Source: Manihot esculenta
Taxonomy: Eukaryota; Streptophyta; Magnoliopsida; Malpighiales; Euphorbiaceae
Assembly (NCBI RefSeq): GCF_001659605.2
Contig: NC_035164.2
Location: forward strand, 8,481,038 to 8,545,037
Reading direction: 5' to 3'
DNA length: 64,000 nt
The translations under genes were made by a program, and so were the position numbers. Positions 24,530 through 37,512 of this stretch are shown here, one piece after another. The notes beneath the pieces are model-generated. The model searched no databases and was not told where the DNA came from. It was given only the letters and a program-made list of their open reading frames with translations. The stretch's first letter is position 1, and every line of letters starts with the position of its first letter.

Positions 24530-27500
24530 TCATGGGGCTAGTTTACCTTTCTTCCCGAAGCGAACCACTCCCTTCATTGGAGACACCTTGAGCAATACCA
24601 GGTCCCCCTCCTGAAACTCTAACTGTCTTCTGCGGACGTCTGCATAGCTCTTCTGTCTGCTTGCAGCAGTCTTGATTCTTTCTCTGATTATGGGTACCAC
24701 CCTGCTGGTGATCTCTACTAACTTAGGCCCTGCCAAGGCCTTTTCTCTAACTTCCTCCCAGCAAACAGGTGATCTGCACTTCCTTCCATACAAAGCTTCA
24801 TATGGAGCCATCCCGATGCTAGCATGATGGCTGTTGTTGTAGGCAAATTCCACCAAAGGTAGATGCTGCCTCCAAGAACCGCCAAAGTCTAGCACACACA
24901 TTCTGAGCATATCCTCGATAGTCTGGATGGTCCTTTCTGACTGTCCATCAGTCTGGGGGTGGAAGGCAGTACTGAAATCCAACCTAGTACCCATGGCATT
25001 CTGCAGACTCCGCCAAAATCTGGAGGTGAACTGGGGTCCTCTATCTGACACTATCGAAACAGGAACCCCATGCAGCCTGACGATCTCATCCACATATACC
25101 TGCGCCAACTTGTCCACAGAGTAGCCACTCCTGACAGGAATGAAGTGAGCAGATTTGGTGAGTCTGTCCACAATCACCCATATGGAGTCCAATCTGTTGG
25201 ACGTCGCTGGTAACCCCACTACGAAGTCCATAGCTATATTCTCCCATTTCCACTCTGGAATAGGTAGCGGGTTAAGCATTCCAGCCGGCTTCTGATATTC
25301 CAGCTTCACCCTCTGACATATTTCGCAGGCGGACACAAACTGTGCCACTTCTTTCTTCATCGCTGGCCACCAATAAACTTTCTTTAAATCTTGATACATC
25401 TTGGTGGCTCCGGGGTGAATGCTGTATCTTGCATTATGAGCCTCTCTCATAATGTCTCCTTTTAGCCCAATGTCATCTGGTACACATAGTCTGCTCCCAT
25501 AGCGGAGGATCCCCTTACTGTCGAATCTGTACTCGCTATCCTTGCCTGACTGAACAGTCCTGGCAACCTTCACTAACTCTGGGTCCTCATGCTGTTTCTG
25601 AGCCACCTGCTCCAGAAACACGGGTGCTACTCTCATCTGGGCCACTAAGGCACCTGTACCAGACAACTCCAACTGTAGACCTTCCTCAATAAGCTTGTAG
25701 AATTCCTTCACCACTGGTCTCCTCTCTGCCGCGATGTGGGATAGACTGCCTAGTGACTTCCGGCTTAGGGCGTCTGCCACGACATTCGCCTTACCCGGAT
25801 GATACTGAATCTTGCAATCATAGTCACTCAGCAGCTCCACCCACCTCCTCTGCCTCAGATTCAGATCCCTCTGACTCAAGATGTACTGCAGGCTCTTATG
25901 ATCTGTAAAGATCTCACATTTCACCCCATAGAGGTAATGCCTCCACATCTTGAGTGCAAAGATTACTGCTGCCATCTCAAGGTCATGTGTGGGGTAATTC
26001 AACTCATGCTTCTTCAGCTGCCTAGAAGCATAAGCGATCACCCTCTCATTCTGCATCAGTACACAACCCAGTCCCACACGGGACGCATCACAAAAGACTG
26101 TAAAGTCCTCATCACTAGATGGCAGAGCTAACACTGGTGCTGAAGTCAACCTCTTCTTAAGCTCTTCGAAACTCTCCTCGCACTGGTCGGTCCACAGAAA
26201 CTTCCGATTCTTCCTGGTCAGTCTGGTCAGAGGAGCTGCTATCTTTGAGAAGTCCTGAACGAACCTCCTGTAGTAACCTGCCAAACCCAAGAAACTTCTA
26301 ATCTCTGTCACTGAAGTGGGTCTAGGCCAGTTAGCTACAGTTTCTGTCTTCTTGGGATCTACCTCAATACCATTCTCTGACACTACATGCCCCAAGAACG
26401 AAATGCTCCTCAGCCAGAACTCACATTTAGAGAACTTGGCATACAAGCCATGTTCCCTCAAAGTCTGCAAGACCAACCGCAGATGATGGGCATGCTCCTC
26501 TGCATTCCTGGAATACACCAAGATGTCATCTATGAAGACAATAACGAAGTGATCCAAGTACTGGCTAAACACTCTGTTCATGAGATCCATGAATGCTGTA
26601 GGGGCGTTAGTTAACCCGAACGGCATCACAAGGAACTCAAAATGCCCATATCTGGTCCTGAAAGCCGTCTTTGGCACATCCTCATCCCTTATCCTTAGCT
26701 GATGGTACCCCGATCTTAGATCTATTTTGGAGAAACAACCCGCTCCGGCTAGCTGGTCGAATAGATCATCGATCCTAGGCAATGGGTACCTATTCTTGGT
26801 AGTGACTTTGTTCAACTGCCTGTAGTCGATACAAAGTCTAAGGGATCCATCCTTCTTCCTCACAAACAAGACCGGAGCACCCCAAGGTGAGGTACTCTGT
26901 CGGATGAAACCCTTTTCTACCAGCTCTTGTAATTGCTCTTTCAACTCCTTTAATTCGGCTGGGGCCATCCTGTAGGGAGGGATAGAGATCGGTCTAGTTC
27001 CAGGCACCAACTCTATCTCGAACTCTATCTCCCTAGCAGGTGGTAAACCTGGAAGCTCATCTGGAAAGACATCCTGAAACTCTCGGACAACTGGCACTGA
27101 GGCCGGCTCCCTGACCTGACTATCTAGCTCTCTCACATGAGCCAAGTACCCCTGACATCCCTTCCTAAGCAACCTACGAGCCTGAAGAGCTGATATCAGA
27201 CCTCTAGGTGTGCCCCTCTTGTCTCCTCTGAAGACGACCTCTGACCCGTTTTGATCTCTGAACCTGACTACCTTGTCCCTGCAGTCCAAGGTAGCACCAT
27301 GGGTAGATAGCCAATCGATCCCTAGAATGACGTCAAAGTCTGTCAAATCTAGAACCACAAGGTCGGCGGAGAGGCATCTTCCCTCAATAAAAACTGGACT
27401 GTACTGGCAGACTGACACTGCCACTGACGGGTCACACTTGGGTCCACTGACCCATAGGGGACACTCTAACCCAGAGACTATCAGACCTAACCTCTCAACG

Positions 27501-29206
27501 GCTCTCGGAGCAATAAATGAATGAGATGCACCCGGGTCCATTAATGCATACACATCAGAACACCCAATGACGAGATTACCTGACACCATGGTGTTGGATG
27601 TGTTAGCCTCCTGCTGAGTCATGGTGAAGATCCTGGCTGGAGCTGATGGACCTTCACCTCGGGAACCAGAAGAAGAGGCTGCCCCTCTCCCTCTACCTCT
27701 GCCACTGCCCTGAGTTGTGGCTGGAACTGCTGGCTGTGCCACACTACCAGAAGCTGTCTGCTGGGGCTGGCCCATAAAAGGCGCTCTAAGACAATCCCGA
27801 GCTATGTGTCCCTCCTGTCCACATCTGAAACATGCATTAGTCCCAGCTCGACACACTCCCCTGTGTGGTCTTCCACATCTCTGGCATTCTGTACCATGTG
27901 AGCCTGAGCTCGAGCCACCGCCAAATCCCAGACCGGATTTCAACTTGTTCCAAAACTTATTCTTCTTCGGCTTCTTGGTGGTGCTATCCCACCTCTTCTT
28001 ACCTGAGCTCTGAGAAGAGAAACCTGGTCCTCCTCTGTTTGGGGTCTTAACCCCTGAAGACTGGGTCACTGACTGCTTCACTGACCCCTCAACTATAGCA
28101 CTTGCCTCCATTCTTCGAGCCATATCCACCACAGTGTGAAAACTTTCTCTCTCAGCTGACTGAACCAACGAGGAGTACCTGGAATGCAACTTCATAACAT
28201 ATTTCTTGGCTTTCTTCGTATCTGAATCTAGAGCTTGCCCTGAAAAAGGCAATAGCTCCAGGAATTTATCCGTGAACTCCTCTACACTCATGTGCTCTGA
28301 CTGCCTCAGTTGTTCAAACTCAATCATTTTCAGTTCTCTAGAACTGTCTGGAAAAGCCCATCCAGCGAACTCATTCGCAAATTCCTCCCATGTCATACCG
28401 TCTAGTCTCGGGTCCACATAACACTTGAACCATTCCCGTGCCTTCTTGCACTTCAAAGTGAACCCTGCCATCTGAATGGCCCTGCTGTCACTTGCCCCTA
28501 GCTCATCAGTTATTGTCTTCACCACTCTCAGATACTCAAAGGGGTCATCCCCTGACTTGTACTTGGGAGCATCTAGCTTGAGGTAATCTGTCATCTTTAC
28601 CTTGCTCCCATCGACTGAGCTAGGTCTAGGAGGTTGAGCAACTGGGGCTACTGGTTCTGTAGGTGGTGGAGGTGGAGGTGCAGCATTCCCCGAGGTGGGG
28701 TTTGCCGGGTTTGGATAGAAGGGTGAGGGTGGATAAGCTGGGTACTGTGGGTAAGGTGGATAGAAAGGTGGATAAGGCATGTAGGTAGGGTAGGGGTTAA
28801 AGCTGGAGTAATCCGATGTGCCTCCCATCGGATACCCTGAACCCTGTGGGAAGGGTGGATAATGGGGTGGAAAACCATACCCCGAGGCCTGAACGCCTCC
28901 CTGTGACTCCCCTGTCCCTTCTTCCTGCATGCTCACATCCAGGTTCCCATCCCTCCTCTGATCCTCTTCCATAACCTCCCTCACATCTGAAGAACTTCCT
29001 CCTCTATCAGTCCCCCTTCTGCTAGCATCAAAAGACCTTCTAGGGTCCCTTGACACTCTATCTCTGTTGGCTCTACAAGACATTGCTCTAGGCAATGTAG
29101 GAGGACGGGCGCTCGTGCCCTCATCCTCAGGTGGCACTCCAGTCAATCGCGCAGATCGACGAGTTCCTCTCATCCTATTCTCTGAAAAACAGCTCATAAC
29201 AAGCAA
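24530..29206 (-). pseudogene. Element A gag-pol polyprotein, truncated by one nonsense codon
   Basis: 1,558 codons in one frame. A Pro/Tyr-rich N-terminal region (110-190) is followed by a gag domain (about 225-350), Cys-rich zinc knuckles ([12 protein letters not shown] at 441-452 and [14 protein letters not shown] at 459-472), protease (DPGA, Asp557), reverse transcriptase ([10 protein letters not shown], Asp829; FIDD 891-894), RNase H (FCDAS about 1038, TDHKS 1101), integrase zinc site (H1257, H1264, C1294, C1297) and catalytic triad (D1327, D1388, E1424). The frame ends KGKLAP-TGA, where element B has CGA (Arg) at the same place, so a CpG transition is the likely cause. Gag and pol are fused without a frameshift, as is usual in plant chromoviruses. 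It makes the particle and copying enzymes in the intact family. Confidence 0.92.
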
Positions 29207-29427
29207 ACATTAGCATCATATGGTTCATGTGGGCACACATGAACCCTCATCACATACATCACATAGCATAACATGTCATCCATGCACATGTACAAAATCA
29301 TGGCATTTCACATCATCATGCAAGACAGGACTCCGCATCCTATCCTAGTGGACATGACCTTTCCTATTGTGCTTGACCTTCTATAACATCTATAAGCCCG
29401 ACACTCTAGGTCCGACCATATGAACCA

Positions 29428-29440
29428 GGCTCTGATACCA
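29428..29440 (-). other. Primer-binding site, element A (initiator Met tRNA type)
   Basis: Minus-strand TGGTATCAGAGCC starts 3 nt inside the right (5') LTR, matching the 3' end of plant initiator methionine tRNA. Confidence 0.9.
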
Positions 29441-29443
29441 TTC

Positions 29444-31651
29444 TGTAACGCCCCGGAAATCCGGACCGCTACCGGCGCTAGGGTCCGGGTCGACTTAAGG
29501 CCGCCGGGACCCGTAGCAAGCCTGACATATAACCTGTAAACCTGTATAATCCCATACATGATCAACAACATGCATAAAAATTAAAACTTTTCTTCATACA
29601 AACTGTCATCAACTAACTCAACCTGTGCATACTCTGAACATATTCATAACATAGTCCCTCTGTGGGATCTCATCAAGCCTTAAAGGCAAAACAACCTGTG
29701 TTGAGTTAGTTTACATAAACATCATAACATAAGATCATGTATATACAAAAGGGATTAACAATATATTATGGTCAAGCACAACTCTATCCTCAATAACCTC
29801 ATTACATAACATCCTGAATATTTTTACATTTCATCATAATACAATTGTCATGTCCACAAACTAACTATTACATACATATGACTTTTTCTCGTCTTGCCTT
29901 CTCTATCTATCCCGTACCTGCAAACCTGGGGGTTAGGGGAGAGGGGTGAGCTAGATGCCCAGTGAGTAGAACTATAAAGAAAATATTTAAAACATGCTAT
30001 CATGAAATGCGTCACTGCACAAACAAATCACACCACGGATGGACTGATTCAAAAAAATCCCTCAGCTCCATGCCCGGCCCTATTATGGGCACCACAGGAC
30101 TTCGTATTGCCCGGCCCTATTATGGGCACCATAGGACTTCGTACTCGGAGTTATTGCCCGGCCCTATTATGGGCACCACAGGACTTCGTATTGCCCGGCC
30201 CTATTATGGGCACCACAGGACTTCGTATTCAGAAGGCTAATGAATCATCCTAATGTCCATCCACTGTCATCTATCATAACAAGACAATGCGGCATAGTCG
30301 TGAATTCTAATGCAAACAACCTATAATATGATCATGATGCATGAAGCATGATAAAAGCATTTCACTTCTTAATTTAAAAGGTTAAGTTTAGTTCCACTCA
30401 CCTCTGGCTGACTTTGACAAACTCTGTAGCAGCTGGCTCACTGCTGGGGTCCTTGGTTCCTCGGGTCCGAACCTACACAGGTGGACTCCAATGAGGGACC
30501 AGACATACATAAACATAACTCTAATATATTCCCCAAAAACCCCCTAAAGCATCCTGAAAAAAATCACATAGAGATATGCATGGGGTGGCTGAACAGGGCA
30601 CTTTCGGCGGCACCTTCGGCGGCCGAAAGTCCCAGACAGAGACGAAACTCAGGTAGGTTCGGCGGCACCTTCGGCGGCCGAAAGTGCCAGACAGAGACGA
30701 AAGTCTCTTTTCAGGGGCAACCTCGGCAGCCGAAAGGCCTGCCTCCCCAGCCATGTTCGGCGGCCGAAAGTGCCTTCGGCTGCCGAACCTGGTTTCTGCC
30801 AAAGGGCAGAAACTTGGCTCCTTTGTGCATTTTCGCCTCCAAACTCGCCAATCATGCATATATCTCAACCAACTCATGCATACAAGTTCCTAGGGGCCTC
30901 AAAACATCAAATACCCCAACTACAACACTTCAAACACCCACAATCAACACACATTGACCAAAACATCAATATTAACCCATAACTCAAAATATAACCTAAC
31001 ATGCATGTCTACTCATAGATCTAGCATAAAACTTACTTAAAACATATAAGGAGCTTAAGATTGGCCCTTACCTCTTGAAGATCGAGAGGGAGATGACCTA
31101 AACTTGGAGATTCACGAAAATGAGCTCCTGAGTTCCCAAAGCTCCAAAACTTGGTTTAAATGTTCAAAACTTGCAATGTGAGTTTAAAACTTAAGAAAAA
31201 TGGAAGAGATTTGGAGGAAGAACACAAGAGTTGCAAAAGGGAAGGTCGGAAGCTTGCTGTGGCCGAAAATGGGAGAAAGCTCGCCCATTTCGGCTAAGTG
31301 CCCCATTTATAGGTGGCTGGCCAGGCCACGTTCGGGGGCCGAATGTGCCTCCGCATCCATGCAATGTTCGGCGGCCGAACTTGACTTTCGACGGCCGAAC
31401 CTGAACTTCCCTAACTCATGCTTTCGGGGGCCTAACGTGCCTTCCAAAACGCATGCATGTTCGGCGGCCGAACCTGGGTTTTCCTCCAATGCTATTTTCA
31501 TGCAAAAACTCATTTAGTTTCATACTTTAAAACCATTAAAAACATGAAAACATTTTATGAAAGCATGGTTCTACCCTTCTAGAGATCTCCGACATCCGAG
31601 ATTCCACCGGACGGTAGGAATTCCGATACCGGAGTCTAGCCGGGTATTACA
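29444..31651 (-). repeat. Element A, right LTR (5' LTR)
   Basis: 2,208 bp. It is 64 bp longer than its partner. It has four copies of the GGCCCTATTATGGGCACC repeat (about 30074-30230) against two in the left LTR, and it lacks 20 bp between two neighbouring dyads near 31460. Confidence 0.92.
31305..31311 (-). promoter_or_regulatory. TATA box of element A 5' LTR
   Basis: Minus-strand TATAAAT in CCTATAAATGGGG. Dyads lie upstream at 31367 (intact), 31387 (TTCGACGGCCGAA, one arm base changed) and 31460. Transcription would start about 30 bp downstream, near 31275, and run into gag-pol. Confidence 0.6.
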
Positions 31652-32159
31652 AATATCTTTTAGAAAAACAATTGCATATAAAGAGAGCCAAACTAAATTC
31701 ATTTTCTCAATCGCATTCACTAATTTATAATGACTTGTTGCCGCAATATATTTTGAAAACCTAGTCCCTTGGAACCTAGACATACATCAAATAGTTTATT
31801 TCAAATCATGGGAGTTGGTAAAAAAAAAAAAGAGTCCAACCTATCAAGATGCTTATCATAGCGAAGGTCAAGATTTCAATCTCTTGTAAACTTAGAAATG
31901 CAAGCCTTGAGTTTATACGAAACTTATCCAAATAGTGCTAAAGGTGTAGAGAAAATCATGTACCACATATATAGAAGGGACACTAATTAAGTAAAAAATG
32001 TGCCCTTTTTTGAATTTATTTCGATTACGTGTATCTAAAATGGTAGCAAAATTATATAGGCCTTCCATAACATCTAAACATTATAATGGGAGGGGAGATT
32101 TTTGATATATCCATAGGAAGTTAAGGCTTAGTAAGGGGTGAAAAGGTAAAGGAGGGAAC

Positions 32160-32972
32160 TGACTCGTGGTTGTCGAAGCCGGTAAAAAATAACCTTTCTG
32201 GTTATCAACAATTTACAACTGCAGATAGTGGTGAAAGGATCGAATCCACAGGGAATTGAGAACTTACCTATTTTCCTTATCGAGACCAATAAAATAAACT
32301 GAAATAAAAATAAACTGAAAAAGAAGAAAACTGAAAATGAGATAAACTGAAACGAGATAAAACTGAAAGTAAAATTGGGGGGGGGGGGTTTTGAGATTGA
32401 TTCAATTAAACAACTACTGAAAGCAATAAAATAAGTGAATAATAAAATAAAAGAGAAATAAATAATAAGAAAGCTCTAGTTGAAGAATTGGATCCACTTC
32501 AGTTGTTGGGATTGATCATTGGCACTTAGTTTCTTTTGATTGATTCAATAGATTAGTTATGGAGATGGAAGACGCTTCTCACCACCATGTCTCTCCTTAT
32601 GATTAAACCAATTAGAGAACATCCTCTAATTAATTATTAATTAACAAATTGCCAAGGAACGTCCTTGGGCCTTAGGCATCAAAACAGTTGTTAATTGCAT
32701 GAAGAGATAGAGAGATCAAATCCTAACTACTCAAACGCATGAGATGTCGTTAGATCATATAATTTTCTTAGTTTTTACACCAAGTGTTCTTATGTTTGAA
32801 TAATCCAAGCAATTACGGACTTAAAATTATCCAAACTAACAATTAATTACCTTGCAATCAAGAATCAATGTAGATCTAAACAACAAAGCAATATTGAAAT
32901 CAAGCATGAAATTGCACAAATACTGAACAACCAAAGGTTAAACAATGTTTGATCAAGTCTCCCAATCCATAT
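32160..32972 (-). repeat. Element D left LTR, first part
   Basis: 813 bp, interrupted at CATAT by element C and continued at 40460. Includes an 11-G run near 32378 that is shorter in the right LTR. Confidence 0.9.
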
Positions 32973-35477
32973 TGTAACAGCCCGGAAACCGATACCCCTC
33001 TGTAACGGCTCCAAACTGCTCGGCGCTAGGATCCAGATCGGCTTAAGGCCGCCGGGACCCGTAGCAAGCCTAAACTGAACTCTGTGTACCTAATCAATCC
33101 CAGACATGATCCAACTAGAACATTAGCTGGTAAAACATTTTCCGTAAAACCACCAGGCTTAACCTTAAAACTACAGCCGTCAAGGCCTACACCAGTGACC
33201 TACTACCACACTCAACCTTTATGCACTATGTCAAAACATAGAACCCACTCTCTCAGGGTCAGCATATCACAGGTTAGTCTGACTTTCCGTTATGGGTCAA
33301 GGGGTTTTATACCCTTTCTTCCCTCTCAGATGGGTCAAGGGGTTTTATACCCTTTCTTCCCTGATCACTGGAGTTTTATAAACACAGTATACGTTAAGCC
33401 TAGTTTGACACATTTCTCATCAAGAAACGTAAAACAGGATACATGCATACACTAGGGATTCAGCATACACTGGGCAAAGCACAACTCTAGACATTCTCAT
33501 TATATACTCTATCTCTTTACCACATGCTCTTTCCATGCATAACCTGGATATACATCATGCTAAAACATCATGTCCATACATCATGTCCACTACTATACTA
33601 GACAAACAAACATAACATATACATATTATCCTTTAATCTTTACATCATCTGCCATAAACATATAAATCAAGCTTCTTGCATACATAAACATGCTACAAAC
33701 CACTCTATCAAAACCTAGCTATGCTATTACAGCCAAACACGGCAACCCATGCTTCAACTCTGCTTTTCCCACAGCTCACTCTGCTGAACTCTGGCCCTGC
33801 AAAACTGGGGTTAAGGGAATGGGGGTGAGCTACTAGAGCCCAGTGAGTAGAAACCATAAAACAGTTCATTCATTACATGCTTTCATGGAAGGTGTCATAG
33901 CACAAACATCTCACATCTCGGATTAGACATGATCCCAGAACTCCCTCTGTCGGTGCCCGGTCCCTACGGACTCCCAGGTCACTACATGTACTAGAACTCG
34001 GCCCCTAACTGCGGAGCTCCCAAAGGTCTTATCTAGACATAACAGGTTACGGGCTACTGAGATCGCCTTGGTCTATCCCATCACCAATAGGAATGCAATG
34101 CAGCATATTCGTGATCTCTAATGCAGTACAACCTAGTATCATATGGCATCCATGATGCGTGTCTCATGCTCATACAGTCACTATCGTTAACCATTAGCTT
34201 TAAAACATGCATAGTTAGTTCTACTCACCTGAAGCCAAGCTGTGGCTAACTCTGGGCCAACTCTCACACTGGAGCTAAACACCTCGCCTCAGATCCGATC
34301 CTACACAGGTGGACTCACATGAGGTGCCAAACAACTCTACCATAACTCTAAAACATCTCCCCAAAAACCCCCCTAAAACACCATAGACATGCATGGAAAA
34401 ACATATAAAGGAAGGCAAAACAGGGCACCTTCGGCGGCCGAAAGTCCTCTCCAGAGACGAAAGTCAGGCATGTTCGGCGGCAGGTTCGGCGGCCGAATCT
34501 CCACTCCAGAGCCGAAAGTCCAAACCTTCGGGGGCGAGTTTAGGCGGCCTATCCTACCTCCTTAAGGGTTCGGCGGCCGAAACTCCTTTCGGCGGCCGAA
34601 CCTGATTCCTCCAGAACCCAGATCCATGCACCAACAAGCCTCCCTCAACCTTCCTAACCCTCTTAACATGCATAACACCTCTTAAACCCATGCACAAACC
34701 CTTAACACACATATAGGAGCTGAAAACAACCTTAAACTTCCACACACAACATCACATAACCACATATAGCAAACAAAGGCATAAAGGATGCATAAACCCC
34801 TTTCTGCACACCTCATGCAAACCATGCAAACCTACCCTTTATCCCTCCATAAAACTTGCTTAAAACACCATAAAACATAAGGATCAACACTTACCTCTTC
34901 AAGAACTAGAGTTGGTGTGATCCTAACTTCAAAACATGGAGAAACCAAGCTTCAAGAGCTTCCAACTCCAAAACCTTGCTCAAAGCTCACAACTCTTCAA
35001 AACAAGGAGAAAACTCATTAAAAACCATGCAAGAACTTGCAAAAACCATGAAATCATCTCAAGGAGGACATGAGCTCACCTTGGGTGGGAAGAGGAAGAA
35101 AACTTACCTCTTGAACCGACCTAAGGGGCTTTTATAGGTGGCTTGGTCAACCATCTTCGGCAGCTAAACTTGCACCCGCAACTCAGCCAACTTTGGCGGC
35201 CGAACCTAGCTTTCGGGGGCACAAACTCTACCACCTTCGGCGGCCGAACATACCTTCGGCGGCCGAACCTCTGTTTTTCCCTCCTTGACCTTTTGTCTTC
35301 AAAAGTCATTTCCTTTCCTTTCAAACCCATAAAACACTTCAAAACATGTTAGAAAACCTTTAGAAAACCTTGTAGAAAACTTCAGTTTACCCTTGCAATA
35401 CCCCTCAAAACGAATTCGACATCCGAGATTCCACCGGACGGTAGGAATTCCGAGGCCTGAACGAGCCAGGTATTACA
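32973..35477 (-). repeat. Element C, left LTR (3' LTR)
   Basis: 2,505 bp. Contains a 38-bp tandem repeat (ATGGGTCAAGGGGTTTTATA, starting 33292 and 33330), a leader dyad array (about 34431-34600), a TATA box (35130-35136, minus) and upstream dyads at 35192 (one arm base changed), 35236 and 35255. Confidence 0.9.
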
Positions 35478-35491
35478 ATCTACCCCCCTTA
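35478..35491 (-). other. Polypurine tract, element C
   Basis: Minus-strand TAAGGGGGGTAGAT directly beside the left LTR, matching the position in A and B. Confidence 0.75.
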
Positions 35492-35659
35492 TAAAAACAT
35501 TCGTCCCCGAATGTTAAAACAACAAACAAACAAGCAAACAAGCAAACGAAACTTAACGTCGCTCTCGCACTTCACAAGCTTCCACTGCGCATTCTGATCC
35601 TTGCCCTTCTTTCTTCATCTGTCCTACACTGGCTTCGTCTTTAATTCGCAATAGGCTTT

Positions 35660-36056
35660 TGTAACAGCCCGGAAACCGAACTGCCACCGGCACTAGGATC
35701 CAGATCGACTTAAGGTCGCCGGGACCCGTAGTAAGCCTGCTATCCTGTCTGTATACCTGTGAACTCCCATACATGATCATACATTTGCTGTAAAAACATA
35801 AAACTTTTCTTCTCTCCAAGGCTTAACCTGTGCATGCACTCTCTCTGTGCTCTACTAATCCCTACTAGAGCTCCTCATGGCTCTAGGCGGATCAATCTCA
35901 TCATGTTAAGCCTGGTTTTGCTCATAAACATACAACAATAAAAAACAAGTGGAAAGACCATGGAAAACATATGCATTACCCTTCTCGAGGGTTCCGACAC
36001 CCGAGATTCCACCGGACTACAGGAATTCCGATGCCGGACTCGAGCCGGGTATTACA
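35660..36056 (-). mobile_element. Short LTR-like insert inside element C
   Basis: Starts TGTAACAGCCCGGAAACCG and ends CGGGTATTACA like a complete LTR of this family, but is only 397 bp. The flanks are GCTTT (35655-35659) and GCTTC (36057-36061), an almost perfect duplication. It is either a solo LTR with a large internal deletion or a mini-LTR family member. Confidence 0.7.
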
Positions 36057-36229
36057 GCTTCTGCTGCGCTACTCTGATCCTTCTCTGTTTCCTCCTTTTC
36101 TGCTCTTACTCTTCTTTGCTCTCTTCTGCCTCCTAGGCTCACGGATTCACCCTTCTTTCAAGCACTCCACTACGCCTACGCTCCCTTAATCACTCTCACA
36201 ATTCCGCAGGTGCCATCTTGTGAAAGATA

Positions 36230-36760
36230 GAAATGGTTCTGGTACTGCGTACCACTTCTATACCAATGCTACCTCCCTGCCAGATGGTAAACCTAACACT
36301 AGGCTACGAACACCTCTAACCACTCTCACTATCCAGGGTACTAAGGCTGATTCCTAGACCTGCCTGCTAACCTCTCAAACCTGAACAAGAACTCTCTCTA
36401 ACACCCACACCCATTCCTATACACCCTACGAGCTTGACAGCTGACATCAAACTTCTAGGCATCCTACCCTGTCCCCTCTGAAGCCTACCTCGGATCCATC
36501 CTAAACTCCGATCCTGACTACCTTGCGCTGCAGACGCAGGTAACACCAACATCCTAAGGAGAAAACCAATCCATTCCCCCGAATGACATCCCGACACTCA
36601 CGTCTAGGACCTCAAGATCGAGTGGACGGCATCTCTTCTCAAGGACACTGGACTGAACCTTTGCCAGAGATGAATCCTACCCAGGTCTAACTAACCCAAA
36701 GAGGACACGCTAAGCCGAGAAGCTATCAACTCAACCGCGCAAAGCTCCTAGAGCAACTAA
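36230..36760 (-). pseudogene. Degenerate protease-region remnant of element C
   Basis: Nucleotide blocks such as AAACCAATCCATTC and GAATGACATC line up in order with the protease region of B (near 57675-57695), but every frame has stops or shifts. No active-site motif survives. Confidence 0.6.
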
Positions 36761-36780
36761 CGAAAAAGAAACACTAGAGC

Positions 36781-37512
36781 TCACAAAACAACAGAACAGG
36801 AACAAGTGAGCATACCTGGCATCACTGTGTCCGCTGTGTCTGCTGCTCCTCCTTGGTGCCTGGCCTGAGCCACATTCCTGGTAGTTAACCGCTGGGAGTG
36901 TACCACCCTGGGCGCAGTAGGACACTCACGCGCAAAGTGCCCTTCCTGTCCACACTTGAAACATGCCGTAGTACCAATCCGACAAGGTCCGCGATGCAGC
37001 CTTCCGCACCTCAGACATCTTCGAGGGCCTGAGTCAGAACTCGAGCCACCACCAGCACCAGCACCGAGACTAGCCTTTCGTCTCTGCCAAAACTTGCCTT
37101 TCTTCGCCTTTCGAAGGCCTCCAACCTTCTTTTTCTCTCTTTTCGCAGCTGTGCTCAGAAGGGAGGGCTCAACTTCTCCTGAACTTGAGATCTTCAAATC
37201 CTTCATCTGCACATCATTTTCCGACTTTCCCATACTTTCTTCATCCATATTCACTTGCACACCTACATCCCTCCTTTGCACATCCATCCTCTCCACTCTC
37301 ATGATGTCTCCAGCCATTCTTCCTTGCTCCATTCCTTCTAGCGACCTTGCAGGGTTCCTTGATGGTTCCTTATTGCCAACTCCTCCTGACTGCACTCCTG
37401 GCAGAACGGGAGAAAAGGTGGTTGTACCTTCCCACTCAGATGGATCTGACTCCCCAAACTGACTCGCACTTTGCATCATCACTCTTCTGAAACACAACAG
37501 GCACACAAGCAT
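36781..37512 (-). pseudogene. Gag remnant of element C
   Basis: 243 codons. A Met/Ser-rich N-terminal part leads to a basic stretch (KKVGGLRKAKKGKFWQRRKA) and two knuckles, CLRCGRLHRGPC and CFKCGQEGHFAREC, as in A and B. The gag core domain seen in A (about residues 225-350) is missing, so this is an internally deleted gag that could still bind RNA. It ends shortly after the knuckles. Confidence 0.75.

Larger units (their letters stand above)
21951..31651 (-). mobile_element. Ty3/gypsy LTR retrotransposon A (9,701 bp)
   Basis: Complete element with two LTRs (21951-24094 and 29444-31651), a polypurine tract, a primer-binding site and a single gag-pol frame, all reading on the minus strand. 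Target duplication AATAT at 21946-21950 and 31652-31656. Gag with zinc knuckles, protease, reverse transcriptase, RNase H, integrase and a chromodomain-like tail, together with an initiator-Met primer site and long LTRs, suggest the Tekay/Del chromovirus lineage (inference). The LTRs differ by a handful of substitutions plus two repeat-associated indels, so insertion was recent. Not autonomous as it stands, because of a nonsense codon. Confidence 0.92.

Noticed and set aside
27273..28421. Several + strand frames inside the gag-pol regions of A and B
   Set aside because: They are complementary-strand shadows of the long minus-strand polyprotein and repeat identically in both elements.
30074..30230. 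Possible CRISPR-like array
   Set aside because: Repeats are directly adjacent with no unique spacers of constant size, and they lie inside a plant LTR.
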